A DNA stretch of 64,000 nucleotides from Anaerocolumna sp. AGMB13020 (GTDB taxonomy: Bacteria > Bacillota > Clostridia > Lachnospirales > Lachnospiraceae): contig NZ_CP136910.1 of the NCBI RefSeq assembly GCF_033100115.1, positions 4,467,001-4,531,000 on the forward strand, read 5' to 3'. Under the pieces are notes generated by a model. The model had not been told where the DNA came from, searched no databases, and saw only the letters and a program-made list of their open reading frames with translations. Made by a program: the position numbers and the translations under genes. This document shows positions 16,810 through 26,676 of this stretch, in pieces. Every line of letters starts with the position of its first letter. Positions within the stretch are counted from its first letter, which is position 1.

Positions 16810-17934
16810 ATGAGTAAGATATTTAGATATAGCCTATCAGATACAGAATTTATTGCTGGTGAAGAATTGCTTTGCTTTGGAGATGTGTTAAATGATTTTG
16901 TAAATGCAAAATATATAAACATATTAACTTACAATATATCTGAAAATAAAGGTGTATTACTAGATGCTGTAAAAAAAGCTGGTGCAAGAGATATACCAAT
17001 AAAAATCATAACTAATATACCGGGTAGATGGCCTTATTATGCTAATTATTATAGAAAGAAGGCAGCTAAAAATAAAATTGAAATATATGAAAGAAAACTT
17101 AATCCAGTCTTCTTAGGAAAATTAGCTTCAGTGTTCTTTAAGTTTAATAATCATGGAAAAATAATTATGACGGATAGTATTATTTATTGGGGCTCTGCCA
17201 ACTTCTCGGATGAAAGCAAAAAGAACTATGAATGTGGAACACTTTCCAGAGATAAAAAATTTATAGAATATGTAAATTCAGTTATTATTCCGGAAGTTAT
17301 AAAAGAATCAACAAGCTATTATGATACAGAATATTATGTATGTGTAATGAGTATGTATTCAGCCATTGCTTACATTCATAATATGTATGATGAAATTCAT
17401 GAAGCATCCTATGGATATCACGAAAGCTTTACGGAAGAAATTGAGTATTTTGACTTTCAAAATAATTATATTAATTGGACAATGCTGACAGAACTGATGG
17501 AGACAATAAATGAATATGAGACAATCCTAGATGATTTGATTGATGACTTGGAAAGCAGTGAAAAAGAAGCTAACTATGAAGAGTTGGAGAAATTATTAAA
17601 GGAATATAATGACTACATAAGTTCATCAAATAGAACTATAGTTGACCTATGTTATAAGTTAGAGAAATTAGCCAGATTTGATTCGCATGAGTATGCAAAC
17701 GATTTACTAGCAGATGATTATGCAAGTGAAGCATATGAAGAAAATTTAGGAAATTGTGTAGAGATGGCTTCAAATGATGCCCGTGAGGTATTGGCGGAGT
17801 TAATTGAATCATCCGTAAAGAGTATCTTGGCATTACTAGAATTATTATCAGAATATGAGGATACTATGCTTAGGTTTATAGATTATATAATGGGTTTGGC
17901 TAATGTGAATGCTGAAATTGATAATACAAAATAA
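16810..17934 (+). CDS. Phospholipase D-like domain protein (copy 1, intact)
   Basis: The N-terminal 150 residues are a PLD-like domain with one HKD-type motif: H-G-K-I-I-M at about residue 115, then Y-W-G-S-A-N-F-S near 128. A single motif per chain implies a dimeric active site, as in PLD nucleases such as Nuc and NgoFVII. The C-terminal 200 residues are strongly acidic and helical (coiled coil near 250-290). A second, broken copy lies at 44592-45688, so the gene was duplicated within the element. It sits directly before the AbiH-like gene, suggesting a nuclease-type defence function; substrate unknown. Confidence 0.68.
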   Translation: MSKIFRYSLSDTEFIAGEELLCFGDVLNDFVNAKYINILTYNISENKGVLLDAVKKAGARDIPIKIITNIPGRWPYYANYYRKKAAKNKIEIYERKLNPVFLGKLASVFFKFNNHGKIIMTDSIIYWGSANFSDESKKNYECGTLSRDKKFIEYVNSVIIPEVIKESTSYYDTEYYVCVMSMYSAIAYIHNMYDEIHEASYGYHESFTEEIEYFDFQNNYINWTMLTELMETINEYETILDDLIDDLESSEKEANYEELEKLLKEYNDYISSSNRTIVDLCYKLEKLARFDSHEYANDLLADDYASEAYEENLGNCVEMASNDAREVLAELIESSVKSILALLELLSEYEDTMLRFIDYIMGLANVNAEIDNTK

Positions 17935-18068
17935 AATAATCAGAAAGACAAAAGAGGGGCATTCGTTTTTCAAATGCCTCAATATCATTTAGTAGGTTTA
18001 AAATATTGTTTTTATTAAAATGAAATCTGATATATGGAAGAAATATGGAAGAAGAGGTCGGAAAAAGA

Positions 18069-19298
18069 ATGGAAATTTTGGTTATAGGTAATGGTTTTGA
18101 TTTAGCACACAATCTACCAACAACATATGCTGATTTTTTGGAATTTATTAGGGTGATAAAAGATTTACTATATGGTGAATCTTTAGAAAGTGTAAACTGG
18201 GGTAAATTGAATCAAAAAATTAAATATGAAATCGGAAAACATGTAAGAAACTCTTCAGGAAGTATATTTGAGAATAAGGTATATAGTTTAAACCTAATAA
18301 ATAATAATATATGGGTAGAATATTTCAGTCAGACTTTTATTAATGAGACTTGGATTGATTTTGAATCTGCAATAGCAACAATTATTAAATCTTTGGATGT
18401 AGATATGTATGATAAACGGAATGAGAGAAGAGAACCTTTGAAAGCAGAAATGCAAAATCTAAGTAATGAGTTCCTTGAGCAATGTTATAAAGAAGGCACA
18501 TTTCTAGTTGATGTAGAAGATAAGAGAATTACCTTTGAGGAAATCCGTAATATCTTATTGAAAGACCTAAACAACCTCATTTATGCATTAGAAATATATT
18601 TATCAGAATATGTAAATAAAATCAAGGTAACCGTTGAATCTCCAGACATTAAGGGTATGAATCCTGATAAGATATTAAGTTTTAATTATACTGATACATA
18701 TGAGAGGGTATATAGCCAAAAGAACAATATTGAATTTGATTTTATTCATGGTAAGGCAGACATTTATAATAATGTAGATATAAATAACTTAGTATTGGGT
18801 ATTGACGAATATCTGCCAGAAGACAGAAGAAATCATGAAGTTGATCTTATAGCATTTAAAAAGTTCTATCAGAGAATACACAAGAGAACAGGCTGCCTTT
18901 ATAAGGATTGGGTAAGTGAGATTCACGGTGAATATGTAGATTATCTGTATAAAGTAAGAAATGCTTTACATGAAGTTACTGATTACATTGATAATGGTAT
19001 TTCGTTATCTTTTAAAATAAATGATGCCTTAAAATTGTTAAACGGTAAAACAGAAACCCATAATGTATATATTTTTGGGCATTCATTAGATATAACAGAT
19101 AAAGATATACTGAGAGATTTGATTTTGAATAATAATGTGCAGACTACAATCTTTTATCATAACAAAGATGTATATGGTCAACAGATAGCCAATCTAGTAA
19201 AGGTTATTGGACAAGATGAACTCATCCGGCGCACTGGGGGTCCAGACAAAACAATAACATTTAGGCAACAACAAAGACCAATGGAAAATAAAACATAG
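18069..19298 (+). CDS. abiH: AbiH-family abortive infection protein
   Basis: The start M-E-I-L-V-I-G-N-G-F-D-L-A-H-N-L-P-T is the hallmark of the AbiH family (a nucleotide-binding-like Gly-rich turn followed by a short helix), and K-I-L-S-F-N-Y-T-D-T-Y and V-Y-I-F-G-H-S-L-D match further conserved blocks near residues 200 and 340. AbiH was defined in lactococci as a phage abortive-infection gene; the mechanism is not settled. I prefer ATG 18069, which gives the family's usual N terminus, to the in-frame ATG 18045. It follows the PLD-like gene by 135 bases. Confidence 0.82.
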   Translation: MEILVIGNGFDLAHNLPTTYADFLEFIRVIKDLLYGESLESVNWGKLNQKIKYEIGKHVRNSSGSIFENKVYSLNLINNNIWVEYFSQTFINETWIDFESAIATIIKSLDVDMYDKRNERREPLKAEMQNLSNEFLEQCYKEGTFLVDVEDKRITFEEIRNILLKDLNNLIYALEIYLSEYVNKIKVTVESPDIKGMNPDKILSFNYTDTYERVYSQKNNIEFDFIHGKADIYNNVDINNLVLGIDEYLPEDRRNHEVDLIAFKKFYQRIHKRTGCLYKDWVSEIHGEYVDYLYKVRNALHEVTDYIDNGISLSFKINDALKLLNGKTETHNVYIFGHSLDITDKDILRDLILNNNVQTTIFYHNKDVYGQQIANLVKVIGQDELIRRTGGPDKTITFRQQQRPMENKT

Positions 19299-19589
19299 TC
19301 TGAATAAGGTGGACTTTAGAATGGCTAATAATGAGGTCATTCGGAAGTTTAATAGAATAATACTGAACTATGCAACGAGAGCAATAATATCAGATAAGAA
19401 ACAATGGGGGTATTTAAAGTGCATTTTTTAGCTACTCACTTTAGGTATATCTCACTAACTGTACTTTAATTAATAAACAGTTCACTTTACGTTTTTTTGC
19501 TGTATACATATTACATATATTACCTCTTTTCAATCGATCATTTGCTTGATGTTTTTAAACAAACATATGTTCTTTTGACGGCGGCCTAT

Positions 19590-19754
19590 ATGGAAAAAAT
19601 AATATTTCATATCGATGTTAATTCAGCTTTTTTAAGCTGGGAAGCTGCGTATCAAATATCATTTAGGATGTCGAGAAGATTTAAGAGAGCAGATTTCTGC
19701 AGCTGGAGGCGATGTTACAAAAAGGCATGGAATTTTTCTTGCTTATTTTCCATG
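19590..19754 (+). pseudogene. Y-family DNA polymerase (UmuC/DinB-like) 5' fragment
   Basis: The frame starts M-E-K-I-I-F-H-I-D-V-N-S-A-F-L-S-W, the catalytic first motif of Y-family polymerases. After E-A-A-Y-Q the true sequence continues in another frame as D-L-R-E-Q-I-S-A-A-G-G-D-V-T-K-R-H-G-I, so there is an indel near 19665, and everything after about 19755 is missing. Together with the ligase fragment it suggests a decayed repair cargo. The 290 bases before it contain only a 36-codon frame at 19321-19431 with no recognisable product. Confidence 0.7.
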
Positions 19755-19823
19755 TAGTTTATTTTTATTTCTTTATAAACTGAACTTCACCATTGTCGTC
19801 AATATATTTAATCAGGAAAGGAG

Positions 19824-20006
19824 TTGCACTACACCTTTACTGGTAAACAAACATGCGCAAGCTATATCTATACTGGTTCCAAGATTACCACAAGAGAAGG
19901 AGAGCCTCGAATGATAAAATTGTTAGATTATGAGTTAATAAAGAAAAAACAAAATAAGATAGAAAAATTTGATTGTTGTTTATATAATATCATCCCCATG
20001 TATTAA
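19824..20006 (+). CDS. Possible small protein, 60 aa (or 31 aa from 19911)
   Basis: TTG 19824 has AAAGGAG upstream, and an internal ATG at 19911 has an even better GAAGGAG. The sequence (Y-I-Y-T-G-S-K-I-T-T-R-E-G-E-P-R then a Lys-rich helix) is not recognised. Its stop lies inside a terminator hairpin, which makes a real gene less certain. Confidence 0.25.
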   Translation: MHYTFTGKQTCASYIYTGSKITTREGEPRMIKLLDYELIKKKQNKIEKFDCCLYNIIPMY

Positions 20007-20025
20007 ATGCCTGGGGATGATTTTA
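19989..20025 (+). terminator. Rho-independent terminator
   Basis: ATCATCCCCA pairs with TGGGGATGAT (10 bp) around a 13-base loop, followed by TTTTACTT. A related C-C-C-C-A...T-G-G-G-G hairpin occurs at 46015-46042. Confidence 0.6.
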
Positions 20026-20032
20026 CTTAATG

Positions 20033-20090
20033 CTTTTTTTACGTTTATACCTAGTAAAGCTGTGTACATTTGCCCTTTTTTGTAAGCGAT
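20033..20090 (-). pseudogene. Relic of an XRE-regulator 3' end, repeated at 46050
   Basis: Read on the minus strand this encodes K-K-G-Q-M-Y-T-A-L-L-G-I-N-V-K-K, closely similar to K-K-G-L-I-Y-K-V-L-L-N-I-N-E-K near residue 125 of the XRE protein at 45919-46470. The upstream part of the gene is gone. An AAGCGATC/GATCGCTT palindrome lies next to it (20083-20104). Confidence 0.45.
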
Positions 20091-20128
20091 CTATAGATCG
20101 CTTAAGGTTTTTCTTGCCCCAAGAGAGA

Positions 20129-22681
20129 TTATTTAACGGTATCTTTAACTGGATCTTCTGTGTATATCATGAAGTCAGTTTCATTAAGCTTATATTGATA
20201 CAAAAGATTATGAAGAGTTTCATTATTTAAAGTGTGAATGTCATATGTTTTTAGCTCATTAAACAGACATTTAACATTTTGCTTTAATTGTGTTAATGAA
20301 TGAGATCGCATGATTTTGACATCATGGGTAAAATCAGCATCTGATGAAACATTTTTTGTAGGAATTATCATTACCCTAATTACAGGAGCATCAGAATACT
20401 CATGTTCAAACCAACCGCAATGGCTATTCATTTGACCGACTTCATATTTATGAATAGTAGATCGCTTAGTATCAACTTCACTTTTGCATTCAAATATTAT
20501 GTATTTATTATTACCTAGATACCATAGATTATCTGGCCCTTTACGAATCATTTTATCAGGTCTTTCACTATAATATCCCAACAATTTCCCCAATTGAAAC
20601 ATAGCATTTTCGAATTTTTCTGCTGAAATCCCAAACGATAGATTGTCTAGAATACTATTGAAATCTAGAAGCATATCTTCATAATCTTTGAAATTAGTAA
20701 TCCAACCACATATATTTTTTATTCGGTTTGCATTAATATTGGAAACTTTTGTGTAAGTAATTGCTTCTTGTGGCTTTAAAAGTTCGAAGTTAGATTGAAA
20801 AGCTAATTTTTGTAGTTTATCTGCTTCTGCTCGGTTAACAGAATACTTATATCTAGCGATTGTTTGAAGATACCAGCCTTTATCAAAATTATTATTGGTT
20901 GTATATTTATCAATTATTTTCTGAGTCGTTTTTATGGCATTATCAACATCACCTTCATAAAAGAAATTATCAGCCTTTTTTTCTTCAGAAAAAATGTCAT
21001 ACATATCAGAAATTTTATCTTCTGCTTCAATAGAGTCCATTGTTTCTTCATAAAGATTTTTCCAGTCTTCATCTCTTTTTAAGCATTGATTTATTAGTTT
21101 CCTTAGTGCTTTGGATTTATCGCATCCTTCATAAAAGTCTTCTTTTGCCCACTCAGCTATTTCGCGACCTAAATCGATCTGTTTTTGTGTTTGTAAGGAA
21201 AAGTAGTCCCTTGTTTTACTGCTTTTAATAAATTTGACTAAATCACTACCAATAAGAAGAATACAGCTATAATCCTTTACACTACGAACACTACGGCCAA
21301 GTCCTTGTTCGATTTTTTGTGCAACTTTTTTATTAATAATATCACTATTTGGCCTACATATTTCTTCATATCTATCATATACTCTATCAAAATAAGGAAG
21401 AGAGTCTATTACTAATATCCTGCAAGATTCATCAGGTAAATCAATACCATCATATCTATTTTTAAATACATAGTTTTTAGTAAAATCTTTATCTTTAAGT
21501 GACCTGATGTCGCTAAATATAGTATTAGTAGTACTTATGATACAGCCACAATTATTATATTCAGTGGCTTTGTATTGTCCAGGAATTAAAGCTACTACTC
21601 CAAAAGCATTTGAAACATTTCCCATAATATCCGAAATAATTGTTTTTCTATCAAAGGCGGAATCAATCAAAGATGGTATTAGCATCATTTTTTCGCCAGA
21701 CCAAAGTTTTGTAGTATTAATGACAGGGTTTTTAACTGCTTCTGGACTAAAATTGAGTCCTTTTATAAAAAATGAATCGTCTTGGGTTGTTGCAGACATT
21801 AATATTCTGTTTTTAGCATTATGAAAAGAGCCAAACTGATGAATAGGTATTGTATAAGGAGATATTTCTATTTGATTTGTAGATACAAAAGCTTGACAGT
21901 TTGCTAACATATCTTTTATTAGGGGCCAAGTAAATAGCATGAATTTATTAATAGAAAATGACTGTAATATTCTAGTAACTTCAGACAACTTGTTGTTCCA
22001 TGCCCAATAAGGAACTGGAATAAGATTTTCAAAATTATTTCCTTCTTTAATATCAATAAAGGTACCTTCACGTTGCTGTCGAAGATCATCTTCAAAAAGA
22101 GAAAGAAGTTTAAAGTAGAGATTTGCTGATTCAGGAGTATCTTTATTTTCTCGCTCAATTGTAACAGTAAAAGCATCACGTATTATGTCAATACAAGTAT
22201 GGGAATCATCTAAAATAATGCACCCTATATCTTCACATCTTGAACCTATACCAAATTTTGATTTTCCATTAAACATTTGATGTGCATACACTATAAGAAT
22301 GCGTTTTCCACTATACCATTCATCTGGTATTTCTTTATTTGAATCTATAGTACATATTGGAATACCAAATTTAACAGCTTCAAGGCATACTTGTTGTAAA
22401 AGATATTTATTTGGACATACATAGATAGCGGGACCTTCGTTTGAGTTTAGTTTTGAAAGTAGTATCAGCAATCCGATTAAAGTTTTACCCTCACCAGTAT
22501 GAAGCTTAATTATTAAGTCCTTTTGATTTATTCTATTATTATACCATTCTTCTAGGACTTTTTCTTGTGTCGGTCTCAGAGGACCAGCTTCGCTTTTTCT
22601 ATCTAGTTCTTTATAGATGTCAATAGGATTAGTTTTTTTTGGCTTTTTACTTACTGATAGTCGTTTACTAAAATCAACCAT
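20129..22681 (-). CDS. Superfamily 2 helicase fused to TPR region and C-terminal nuclease-like domain
   Basis: The 850-residue protein starts at ATG 22681 with GGAGG 10 bases upstream; a longer frame to 22822 lacks a ribosome site. Q-like motif L-R-P-T-Q-E, Walker A T-G-E-G-K-T (about 62-67), DEAD-box variant D-D-S-H (about 158-161), S-A-T motif I-L-M-S-A-T-T and arginine-finger motif G-L-G-R-S-V-R make a complete SF2 helicase. A TPR-like helical stretch follows (about 580-650), and near 725-735 I-I-F-E-C-K-S-E with downstream Lys resembles the (D/E)-x-K half of a PD-(D/E)XK nuclease. It probably unwinds and cuts invading DNA. Separated from the Hachiman-like pair by an IS66 relic. Confidence 0.75.
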   Translation of the reverse strand: MVDFSKRLSVSKKPKKTNPIDIYKELDRKSEAGPLRPTQEKVLEEWYNNRINQKDLIIKLHTGEGKTLIGLLILLSKLNSNEGPAIYVCPNKYLLQQVCLEAVKFGIPICTIDSNKEIPDEWYSGKRILIVYAHQMFNGKSKFGIGSRCEDIGCIILDDSHTCIDIIRDAFTVTIERENKDTPESANLYFKLLSLFEDDLRQQREGTFIDIKEGNNFENLIPVPYWAWNNKLSEVTRILQSFSINKFMLFTWPLIKDMLANCQAFVSTNQIEISPYTIPIHQFGSFHNAKNRILMSATTQDDSFFIKGLNFSPEAVKNPVINTTKLWSGEKMMLIPSLIDSAFDRKTIISDIMGNVSNAFGVVALIPGQYKATEYNNCGCIISTTNTIFSDIRSLKDKDFTKNYVFKNRYDGIDLPDESCRILVIDSLPYFDRVYDRYEEICRPNSDIINKKVAQKIEQGLGRSVRSVKDYSCILLIGSDLVKFIKSSKTRDYFSLQTQKQIDLGREIAEWAKEDFYEGCDKSKALRKLINQCLKRDEDWKNLYEETMDSIEAEDKISDMYDIFSEEKKADNFFYEGDVDNAIKTTQKIIDKYTTNNNFDKGWYLQTIARYKYSVNRAEADKLQKLAFQSNFELLKPQEAITYTKVSNINANRIKNICGWITNFKDYEDMLLDFNSILDNLSFGISAEKFENAMFQLGKLLGYYSERPDKMIRKGPDNLWYLGNNKYIIFECKSEVDTKRSTIHKYEVGQMNSHCGWFEHEYSDAPVIRVMIIPTKNVSSDADFTHDVKIMRSHSLTQLKQNVKCLFNELKTYDIHTLNNETLHNLLYQYKLNETDFMIYTEDPVKDTVK

Positions 22682-22822
22682 AAATTTTAAACCTCCGCTA
22701 TTTACAAGATAAATATCATTATACAACATAATAATGTTAAAATAAACCAAAATAAGACAATTATGTATTTTGTAAAAAATTATGTAATTACGTAATGAGG
22801 GTGGCGTACTAAAAGGCATCAT

Positions 22823-23200
22823 TTATGAAACTTTTTATGTTTAATGTAAGCTGGCATCTGTCAGGCAATTTTTTTGACCATGTAAGATACTGATTCAGAA
22901 GTTCTGGATGTCGGAGATGATTGTTGCTTTGGCATCTTTTCAAGAAGATATTTCTATTCATAACATCCAGATGATGAGCTCGGATACTTTCCAACAGTGT
23001 ATTCAAGACAGCGTAAACTCGGGCTCCCTTTTGGAGTATCAATAAACAGCCAGGCACGTCTTGCAGTTGCAAATGGTTTAGGGTTTGCTTTCAAAGATTG
23101 TTAGATAGTTGATTCTCCTATCATCAAGGAAAGTTTCCAGACCTTTCTTTAGATTTTACGGCATTGGTCAGAAGCTTTGTCAGGTTCTCATTTTTTTCCC
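22823..23200 (-). pseudogene. IS66 TnpC 3'-end relic
   Basis: Minus-strand fragments in shifting frames spell a typical IS66 TnpC C terminus: G-L-E-T-F-L-D-D-R-R-I, then P-F-A-T-A-R-R-A-W-L-F-I-D-T-P-K-G, then L-L-E-S-I-R-A-H-H-L-D-V and P-E-L-L-N-Q-Y-L-T-W-S-K-K-L-P. Several indels break it. It marks a past insertion between the helicase-nuclease and hamB. Confidence 0.7.
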
Positions 23201-23249
23201 ACCTGCTTTTATAGGTGGGAAAATTGAGTTACTAAGAAGAGTTTTTACT

Positions 23250-25676
23250 TTATAGAAATTTGCTTAATTCAAAACTAAAAAAATCATCTACTGTTTTCTT
23301 GTAGGAGCTAAATTGTTCGTTATAATATAAGTTATTGTTATTATCAATGCGTATATTTTTTAATTGGTCGTCTTTTTCTAATTTGTTTACGATATTAATA
23401 GTTAAGCCCATTTTAATAAGATGAAGCTTTTGAGTACTTGTTGTACCATATACGAGTTGATTATATGCATCTAATGTAATAACGCTATAATCCAACAAGC
23501 ATTGAAAAAGCATACTTAGCTTATGACTAACAAAATCCTCTTCAATTTTAATCTTTATAATTGCAATATTAACAAGCTCTTGGCGGCTTTTAGTGGCGAG
23601 ATCTATATATACAGGTTTCTCATATCCCGTACTTTGACCATAAGGTATTTCACCATAACTCTCGCCTATAAAAAGTTTACTATTGTTATTTATTTTTTTC
23701 TGCTCATAATATTTAACTTCAATTGCGATATTCTCTCTTAGTGACTTTTGGCGAGAGTTTTCCAAAAACATTTTATAATAACTTATGGCTGCATCATTAT
23801 CTAATCTTCGATATTCATCGTCATGGATATATTGTGTCAAACCATCAATGAATATAATTTTAATAATATCCATGATATGTACTTCGTTAGATGAGTGTAG
23901 TCTGTAAGCATCCATCCTTTTCAAAATTATTGAACATAAGCTGTCCTCTAATTTGTATAGCGAATCCATGCCCAACTCAAGCATTTTTTGTTTTAAGCGA
24001 CTAACATCATTATGCACTTTTCTTAATACAAAATTTTCATTTTTTATTATCATTTCACATTCTTCTTTTAAAGCTGCCTTCGATGGCTTTTCCAATTGCT
24101 CCATATCGAACTCTAGAAGAAGAGGGTTTTCTATTTCATCGTCAGTGTATCCCTTTTTTAGAGAGCGGATTTTTTCACTCATTTTACTGGCTATGCGGTT
24201 ATAATTTTCAGTATTAACAAAATGAATAGGGGGATTAAGCTTCAATAAATTTTGTTTTTCACCAAATATTGTATTAAGGCGATTTACTCTACCAATAAGA
24301 TTAGTTAGGTCTTTTGAACCAAGCTTATAAGTATTTAAAATAAAAAGAGAATCAATTGGAAGATTAATCCCTTCAAGAATCACCCTATTGGCTATTAAAT
24401 AGTGAATATCATCCACCTTTGCGAACTTATATTCCAGGTACTCCTTAATGTTGTCTGGCATTTTTCCATGCAAATACAGAATTCCATGATCAATGTATTT
24501 ATTAATAAAGAATTCTTCATGGACGTATTTTTTTAGATTTAAAAGTACTTCATTTATTTCAGTACTTAATTCAATGTGTTGTGTATTAGCATACAGCTCT
24601 TTTGCAAAGTTTTCTATTTTTCTTGGAGAATATAAATATAAAAAGGTTTTCGATGTTTTGTAATTATCAATATATTCAAAAGCGTTTTTACAGCAACCAA
24701 TCTTATAAAATAAGTCAATAAAACGATTGTATTTAAATATTCCGTTATCAAGACGATATTCATAATAGTCTGGTTCTTTAATATTGTGACTTATCCGTTG
24801 CTCCATAATATCCTGTTCAATATCTAACTTCAAATTATTACTGTCTGTAATTAGTGGAGAAAGATAGATTATTTTACAATTCGGATTTCTAGTACTATTA
24901 AGTTTAATTAGTCGCGTTAACAAAACACTTCTATGGTCGCGTTCAAGTAACCGGTGTGCTTCATCGATGTATAGAATATCAAAAGATAACTCTGCTTTAT
25001 GTAATAGACGTAAAGCTCGCTCCTGAGTAAAAACAGCTATAAACTTTGTCTCATCTATATACATCTCGTCATGGATTAAGATCTTTCTCTTGAAATTTGC
25101 ATTTCGAATTAAGCGGTAGGTTTGTGATAAAAGAGACTTAGTTGGTACTATAACTGCAATTTTTTTATATTCCAATATATGAGCACTCATATGCTCAACA
25201 ATTACACTACTTTTTCCAAAAGAGGTTGGTGCTACATAACTTATTTCAGTTACAGTGCTGGACAGAACATTGTTCCTTGCAATATTCTGTTCCAAAGTTT
25301 CAATTACTTCATTAATTTTATAATTTTTTTCAATAGAGTAATCTATAATTTCAGAGTCAATTCTTGAAAAAATATCTGGATAAAGCTTTTTAATAGTGTG
25401 GGCTACTGGATAAAATCCAAAATTTACAGAAAAATCGTAGAGGGGTGTATAGTCTGAATATAATGTACTATACTTTAGTATTATGTAATAAGCAAAATCC
25501 AGAAAATTGGTATTTCTCTTATCGAGATTATACTTTCGCAACATTATTAAAGCACTACTTAAAAGAAGTGTCTTTTCATCCGTGGACATTGTTCTATCAT
25601 TACACGTAAGCTTAGAAATAACTTTTTCAAACTCTGGAATGCTTTTAAGACTATGAATTTTTCTACTTCCATACAT
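23250..25676 (-). CDS. hamB: HamB-like DEAD/DEAH helicase of a Hachiman-type system
   Basis: 808 residues from ATG 25676, which has GAGGGC upstream; a TTG 39 bases earlier would overlap hamA. Walker A A-P-T-S-F-G-K-S (149-156), the I-V-P-T-K-S-L motif, D-E-A-H (238-241), Y-L-S-P in motif III, and N-L-I-G-R-V-N-R-L in motif VI form a complete SF2 helicase. The C-terminal 300 residues are helical without known motifs. It lies 16 bases after a DUF1837 gene; that pair is the definition of Hachiman, in which HamB senses aberrant DNA and frees the HamA nuclease. The next gene downstream is cut off by an IS66 relic. Confidence 0.78.
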   Translation of the reverse strand: MYGSRKIHSLKSIPEFEKVISKLTCNDRTMSTDEKTLLLSSALIMLRKYNLDKRNTNFLDFAYYIILKYSTLYSDYTPLYDFSVNFGFYPVAHTIKKLYPDIFSRIDSEIIDYSIEKNYKINEVIETLEQNIARNNVLSSTVTEISYVAPTSFGKSSVIVEHMSAHILEYKKIAVIVPTKSLLSQTYRLIRNANFKRKILIHDEMYIDETKFIAVFTQERALRLLHKAELSFDILYIDEAHRLLERDHRSVLLTRLIKLNSTRNPNCKIIYLSPLITDSNNLKLDIEQDIMEQRISHNIKEPDYYEYRLDNGIFKYNRFIDLFYKIGCCKNAFEYIDNYKTSKTFLYLYSPRKIENFAKELYANTQHIELSTEINEVLLNLKKYVHEEFFINKYIDHGILYLHGKMPDNIKEYLEYKFAKVDDIHYLIANRVILEGINLPIDSLFILNTYKLGSKDLTNLIGRVNRLNTIFGEKQNLLKLNPPIHFVNTENYNRIASKMSEKIRSLKKGYTDDEIENPLLLEFDMEQLEKPSKAALKEECEMIIKNENFVLRKVHNDVSRLKQKMLELGMDSLYKLEDSLCSIILKRMDAYRLHSSNEVHIMDIIKIIFIDGLTQYIHDDEYRRLDNDAAISYYKMFLENSRQKSLRENIAIEVKYYEQKKINNNSKLFIGESYGEIPYGQSTGYEKPVYIDLATKSRQELVNIAIIKIKIEEDFVSHKLSMLFQCLLDYSVITLDAYNQLVYGTTSTQKLHLIKMGLTINIVNKLEKDDQLKNIRIDNNNNLYYNEQFSSYKKTVDDFFSFELSKFL

Positions 25677-25692
25677 AGTGTTTTGCCCTCGC

Positions 25693-26466
25693 TTATTTTT
25701 TTTCAATGTATTCAATAAAAGTCTTAATTGTTTTTTGAGTTATGCACATAACGCGGATTTTTTTACCTTTCAACCCAGGTAAAATTTTAACAATTTCATC
25801 AAAAATATCTGCATGTTTTTTGGGACTCCAGGTGCTTTCGAGAAAAATTGTAGCACAAGGCATAATGTTAAAATTATCAATACAATCAAAAGACCCTAAT
25901 ATGAAATTATCCGACAACTTTTTTATACTCTTTTTAATGTCACTTGATGTTCCTACATCACAATGGCTGGCATGAGAGTAAGCATTTTGCCAAGGGTTAT
26001 TTTTGCTTCTTCCTGAAAACTTATCAGTTAAATCAGACATTGCCTCTTTAATTTTACTTGAATGAGATATGCCCTTTGTAGATTTAAATCCAGATTTACT
26101 TTCCATAACCCATGTTTCAGCTTCAAAAGAGTAATATCCGTCGAATCCTTTTTTTATCGAGCGTTCCTCTAAGTTAAAAAAGAGACACTCTTGTTTAAAA
26201 CCGTACATATTAGCATACAAATGGATGAAAAATTCTGAGATTGCACCTATTTTCCATTCGTCATTTTTATCGCAAAATAAGTTGATGAGGCGCTGTTTAA
26301 CAAGACTTAAGTCAGATCCAGAGGCCCCCTCACAAATACTGACAATATGATTATCAAGTGCAGATTCTATATCTGGCGAAAGTGACTCAATTTCGAGCAA
26401 CGTTATAAATCTAGTGCCAGATTTGTTAGATTTTGATTTGTAATTAAAGGACTTTGGTAGAACCAT
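25693..26466 (-). CDS. hamA: HamA-like DUF1837 nuclease of a Hachiman-type system
   Basis: The start at 26466 is fixed by AAAGGAGG 8 bases upstream; the longer in-frame extension has none. In 257 residues the DUF1837 core is visible: I-G-A-I-S-E-F-F-I-H-L-Y (about 73-84), K-K-G-F-D-G-Y-Y (106-112) and W-V-M-E-S-K-S-G (119-126), giving Glu78, Asp109, Glu122 and Lys124 as a PD-(D/E)XK-type active site. In Hachiman, HamA is a nuclease that degrades DNA once released by HamB. A promoter candidate lies about 80 bases upstream. Confidence 0.8.
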   Translation of the reverse strand: MVLPKSFNYKSKSNKSGTRFITLLEIESLSPDIESALDNHIVSICEGASGSDLSLVKQRLINLFCDKNDEWKIGAISEFFIHLYANMYGFKQECLFFNLEERSIKKGFDGYYSFEAETWVMESKSGFKSTKGISHSSKIKEAMSDLTDKFSGRSKNNPWQNAYSHASHCDVGTSSDIKKSIKKLSDNFILGSFDCIDNFNIMPCATIFLESTWSPKKHADIFDEIVKILPGLKGKKIRVMCITQKTIKTFIEYIEKK

Positions 26467-26548
26467 ATTTACAATCCTCCTTTGCTTTATATGTTTTATA
26501 ACAATATAAGAATGTAAAAACTCATAAGTATTTGTATTAATTATAATA

Positions 26549-26577
26549 ATATTAGCATATTTTGTCTGCGTTATCAA
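26549..26577 (-). promoter_or_regulatory. Promoter candidate for hamA-hamB
   Basis: On the minus strand TTGATA (26572-26577), a 17-base spacer and TAATAT (26549-26554), about 80 bases before the hamA start. Confidence 0.5.
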
Positions 26578-26676
26578 ATTATATTGTTAATTTTAGATAG
26601 TTAGTATTAAAAATTTAATGTTTAATAACCATATTTTGTGGCTTCTAGCTTTTTGTTATAAGCTGGGGGAGGGTAT

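Noticed and set aside
23195..23235. CCCACCT/AGGTGGG hairpin as the hamB terminator
   Set aside because: On the strand of hamB the hairpin is followed by A, not T; T lies on the wrong side.
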